From contig CAJBMR010000504.1 in assembly GCA_903954205.1 (NCBI GenBank), forward strand, positions 1 to 6,163: a stretch of 6,163 nucleotides of DNA. Reading direction: 5' to 3'. The DNA comes from an uncultured bacterium (GTDB taxonomy: Bacteria > Actinomycetota > Actinomycetes > S36-B12). How positions within the stretch are numbered: the first letter of the stretch is position 1; each line of letters begins with the position of its first letter. This document shows, piece by piece, positions 4,382 to 6,163 of the stretch. The notes under the pieces are model-generated. The model was not told the origin of the DNA. It ran no database searches and saw nothing but the letters and a program-made list of their open reading frames with translations. Both the position numbers and the translations under genes were made by a program.

Positions 4382-6007
4382 GTGGACGACCTCACCATCT
4401 CGCAGCACCTTGCCGACCGGCTCCGCCAGCGCGGAGTGGATCGTGGCTTCGGCATCGTGGGGGACTACGCACTGCGGCTCTTCGCGGATCTCGAGGAGGT
4501 CGGCTTCCCCATCCTCGTCACCGCTGACGAGCAGGGTGCGGCCTTCGCGGCCGATGCCTACGCCCGGCTCAAGGGCCTCGGCGTCGTGGCGGTGACCTAC
4601 GGCGTGGGTGGACTGAAGATCGCCAACGCGGTGGCCGGCGCCTGGGCCGAACAGGTGCCCCTGCTCGTCGTGTCGGGTGCCCCGGGACTGCGTGAGCGTG
4701 CCGGTGACGTCCTGCTGCATCACAAGATCCGCAACTTCGACTCCCAACTTGTCGTCTTCGAGGAGCTCACCTGCGCGCAGGCGGTCATCGACAACCCCGC
4801 CATCGCTGCCGATGAGATTGACCGCGTCATCGCGGAGGTGCTCTCCCAGCAGCGCCCCGGATACCTCGAGATTCCCCGTGACATGGTCGAGGTGCCTATC
4901 GCCCCACCGCGCCAGGAGCACCTGCGCGCCCACCTGCCGCCCGTCGATGACGATCGCCTGCGTGCGGCTGTGGCGGATGCCATGGATTGCCTGAGGGATT
5001 CGCACACGCCCGTCGTCCATGCCGGTGCGATGGTGTGGCGCCGTGGCCTCGGTCCCGCCCTCGTCGAGGCGGCCGAGCGCCTGCAGGTGCCCGTGGCGAC
5101 GAGCTCCCTCGCAAAGGGCCTCTTCCCTGAGCGGCATCCGCTGTCGCTGGGTGTCTACATGGGCGCGGTGTCCTCACCCGAGGTCGTCGAGCGCGTCGAG
5201 GGCGCGAGCACGGTCGTGAGCTTCGGCGTACTCAACACCGACCTCACAATGGGCGCATTCACTGCGCACCTCGATCCGCACCGTCACATCGATGCGCAGG
5301 ACACCGAGGTCACGATCGGCCTGCGCACCTACAAGGACGTCCCGCTGTGGGCATTCCTGCCCGCGCTTGCTCATGCGGCGAGCGGCCAGGGGGAGGTGGT
5401 GACGTCGTCCTTGCATCCGCGCCCCGACTTCACCCCTGAGAGCGGTGCGCCTTTGTGCGTTGCCCGTGTCATCGCCGCCGTCGACGCGCACCTAGACGAA
5501 GGCCACGGTCTCCTCGTCGATCCGGGTGAGTGCCTCTTTGCCTCGGTTGACCTCTCCGCACCGCACTGGTGCCTCGCGAGTGCCTACTACGCGACGATGG
5601 GCTACGCCGTGCCCGGTGCTCTCGGTGCCGGAATCGCCGAGCCGCATCTGCGTCCGGTGGTCCTTGTGGGGGACGGCGCCTTCGCGATGACCGGCCTTGA
5701 AGCCGCCACCGCTGCCTTCCACGGAGTCACACCGATCATCCTGGTCCTCGACAACCATGGCTACGGGACGCAGCGGCCTATGAAGGACGGCGCCTTCAAC
5801 GACATCCCGGCCCTGCGGGCCGAACTCCTGCCGTCCGTCTTCGGCACCGGTCGCGGCTGGCTCGCGACGACGGAGGACGAGCTCGATGCCGCCCTGGCTG
5901 AGGCGGTGGCCTCGGACGAGCTGTGCATCATCCGCGCGGTGGTGCCGCAGGGTGATCGCAGCCCGGCGCTCTTGCGACTCACCGACGCGCTTGGCAAGCG
6001 CGTTTAG
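4382..6007 (+). CDS. Thiamine-diphosphate-dependent 2-keto acid decarboxylase-like enzyme (pyruvate/indolepyruvate decarboxylase family)
   Basis: 541 residues from the GTG at 4382, the usual length of the family (about 540-570). Members convert a 2-keto acid to an aldehyde and CO2 with thiamine diphosphate and Mg2+ in the cytoplasm, usually as tetramers. Pyrimidine-binding domain (about 1-165): GDY at 27-29, catalytic Glu50 in TADEQGAAFAADAYAR (47-62), VTYGVGG at 71-77, and the His113-His114 pair that marks decarboxylases rather than acetolactate synthases. A middle domain follows (about 190-330), with SFGVLNTDLTMGAF at 280-293. Pyrophosphate domain: GDG at 430-432 and Asn458, completing the GDG-x25-N cofactor motif. 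At position 464 there is Gln, in GYGTQRPMKDG, where Zymomonas pyruvate decarboxylase has the catalytic Glu473. The substrate (pyruvate, phenylpyruvate, indolepyruvate or branched keto acid) cannot be assigned. The GTG start is preferred to ATG 4295, which would overlap the previous gene by 71 bases; with it, Glu50, His113 and His114 take the same numbers as in the Zymomonas enzyme. Confidence 0.85.
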   Translation: MDDLTISQHLADRLRQRGVDRGFGIVGDYALRLFADLEEVGFPILVTADEQGAAFAADAYARLKGLGVVAVTYGVGGLKIANAVAGAWAEQVPLLVVSGAPGLRERAGDVLLHHKIRNFDSQLVVFEELTCAQAVIDNPAIAADEIDRVIAEVLSQQRPGYLEIPRDMVEVPIAPPRQEHLRAHLPPVDDDRLRAAVADAMDCLRDSHTPVVHAGAMVWRRGLGPALVEAAERLQVPVATSSLAKGLFPERHPLSLGVYMGAVSSPEVVERVEGASTVVSFGVLNTDLTMGAFTAHLDPHRHIDAQDTEVTIGLRTYKDVPLWAFLPALAHAASGQGEVVTSSLHPRPDFTPESGAPLCVARVIAAVDAHLDEGHGLLVDPGECLFASVDLSAPHWCLASAYYATMGYAVPGALGAGIAEPHLRPVVLVGDGAFAMTGLEAATAAFHGVTPIILVLDNHGYGTQRPMKDGAFNDIPALRAELLPSVFGTGRGWLATTEDELDAALAEAVASDELCIIRAVVPQGDRSPALLRLTDALGKRV

Positions 6008-6163
6008 GTGGGCTGTTGGGTGATCTCCACCACGACGCCCAGCGCCTCGCTCATCCCTCCGGCGTAGATGCCCTTGAGCGGCGGCACATCGGCGTAGTCG
6101 CGGCCGTGGGCGACGACCACGTGCGCAGGCCCCACTTCTCGGTCGTTCGTGGGGTCGATGGCG
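6004..6163 (-). CDS. Transglutaminase-like domain protein, C-terminal end only
   Basis: The last 52 residues plus stop of a minus-strand gene that enters from the right edge. It begins AIDPTND, continues with HVVVAHGRDYADVPPLKGIY and ends EITQQPT. DPTN followed by (V)VVAxGRDYxDVPPxxG is the usual C-terminal signature of bacterial transglutaminase-like (cysteine-protease fold) proteins; the Asp of DPTN is the likely third member of the Cys-His-Asp triad, with Cys and His upstream of the window. Proteins of this kind in Actinobacteria are often next to circularly permuted ATP-grasp and alpha-E domain genes, which would lie to the right; that is not visible here. Its TAA shares bases with the TAG of the convergent decarboxylase gene, with no room for a terminator between them. 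Confidence 0.85.
   Translation of the reverse strand, partial: AIDPTNDREVGPAHVVVAHGRDYADVPPLKGIYAGGMSEALGVVVEITQQPT

Noticed and set aside
4262..5137. Open frame of 291 codons on the minus strand opposite the decarboxylase N-terminal half
   Set aside because: It spans the end of the YczE-like gene and the pyrimidine-binding domain of the decarboxylase; no domain, no start signal, low-complexity composition.
6007..6031. GGTGG...CCACC as a terminator for the convergent genes
   Set aside because: Five-base stem, 15-base loop and no T-run; not a credible terminator.

Overview
The window is GC-rich bacterial DNA, most likely from a high-GC Gram-positive (Actinomycetota). This rests on strong G/C bias at third codon positions, GTG starts, and several genes that begin 6-8 bases after a TAnnnT -10 box with no ribosome binding site, the leaderless style common in that phylum. 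I cannot name the genus. Genes are packed almost end to end: six protein genes plus one small membrane-protein gene, two of them cut by the window edges. I see no tRNA, rRNA, CRISPR array, insertion sequence or phage gene, so this looks like ordinary chromosome.

Layout. On the minus strand (1-1874) a 14-helix DHA2-type MFS efflux permease is followed after 19 bases by a Prx5-type peroxiredoxin that runs off the left edge; the pair looks like an operon read leftward. A 65-base divergent spacer (1875-1939) separates it from four plus-strand genes: a small single-pass membrane protein of unknown function (1940-2359), a type II NADH:quinone dehydrogenase (2396-3619), a YczE/YitT-like membrane protein (3649-4365) and a thiamine-diphosphate 2-keto acid decarboxylase-like enzyme (4382-6007). 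The last one ends tail to tail with the C-terminus of a transglutaminase-like protein on the minus strand (6004-6163), their stop codons overlapping.

How they may work together. The themes are redox and overflow metabolism: NDH-2 reoxidises NADH at the membrane without pumping protons, the decarboxylase would split a 2-keto acid into an aldehyde and CO2, and the peroxiredoxin removes peroxides. The genes are only neighbours, however. Most plus-strand genes seem to carry their own promoter, so no shared pathway is proven.

Points most worth a second look: (1) recurring -10 boxes placed for leaderless transcripts, with the only clear Shine-Dalgarno site in front of the one gene that is internal to an operon; (2) the decarboxylase keeps the Asp, Glu and His-His of pyruvate decarboxylase but has Gln where the essential late Glu (E473 in the Zymomonas enzyme) should be; (3) a small TGGCA/TGCCA repeat cluster just before the NDH-2 start.
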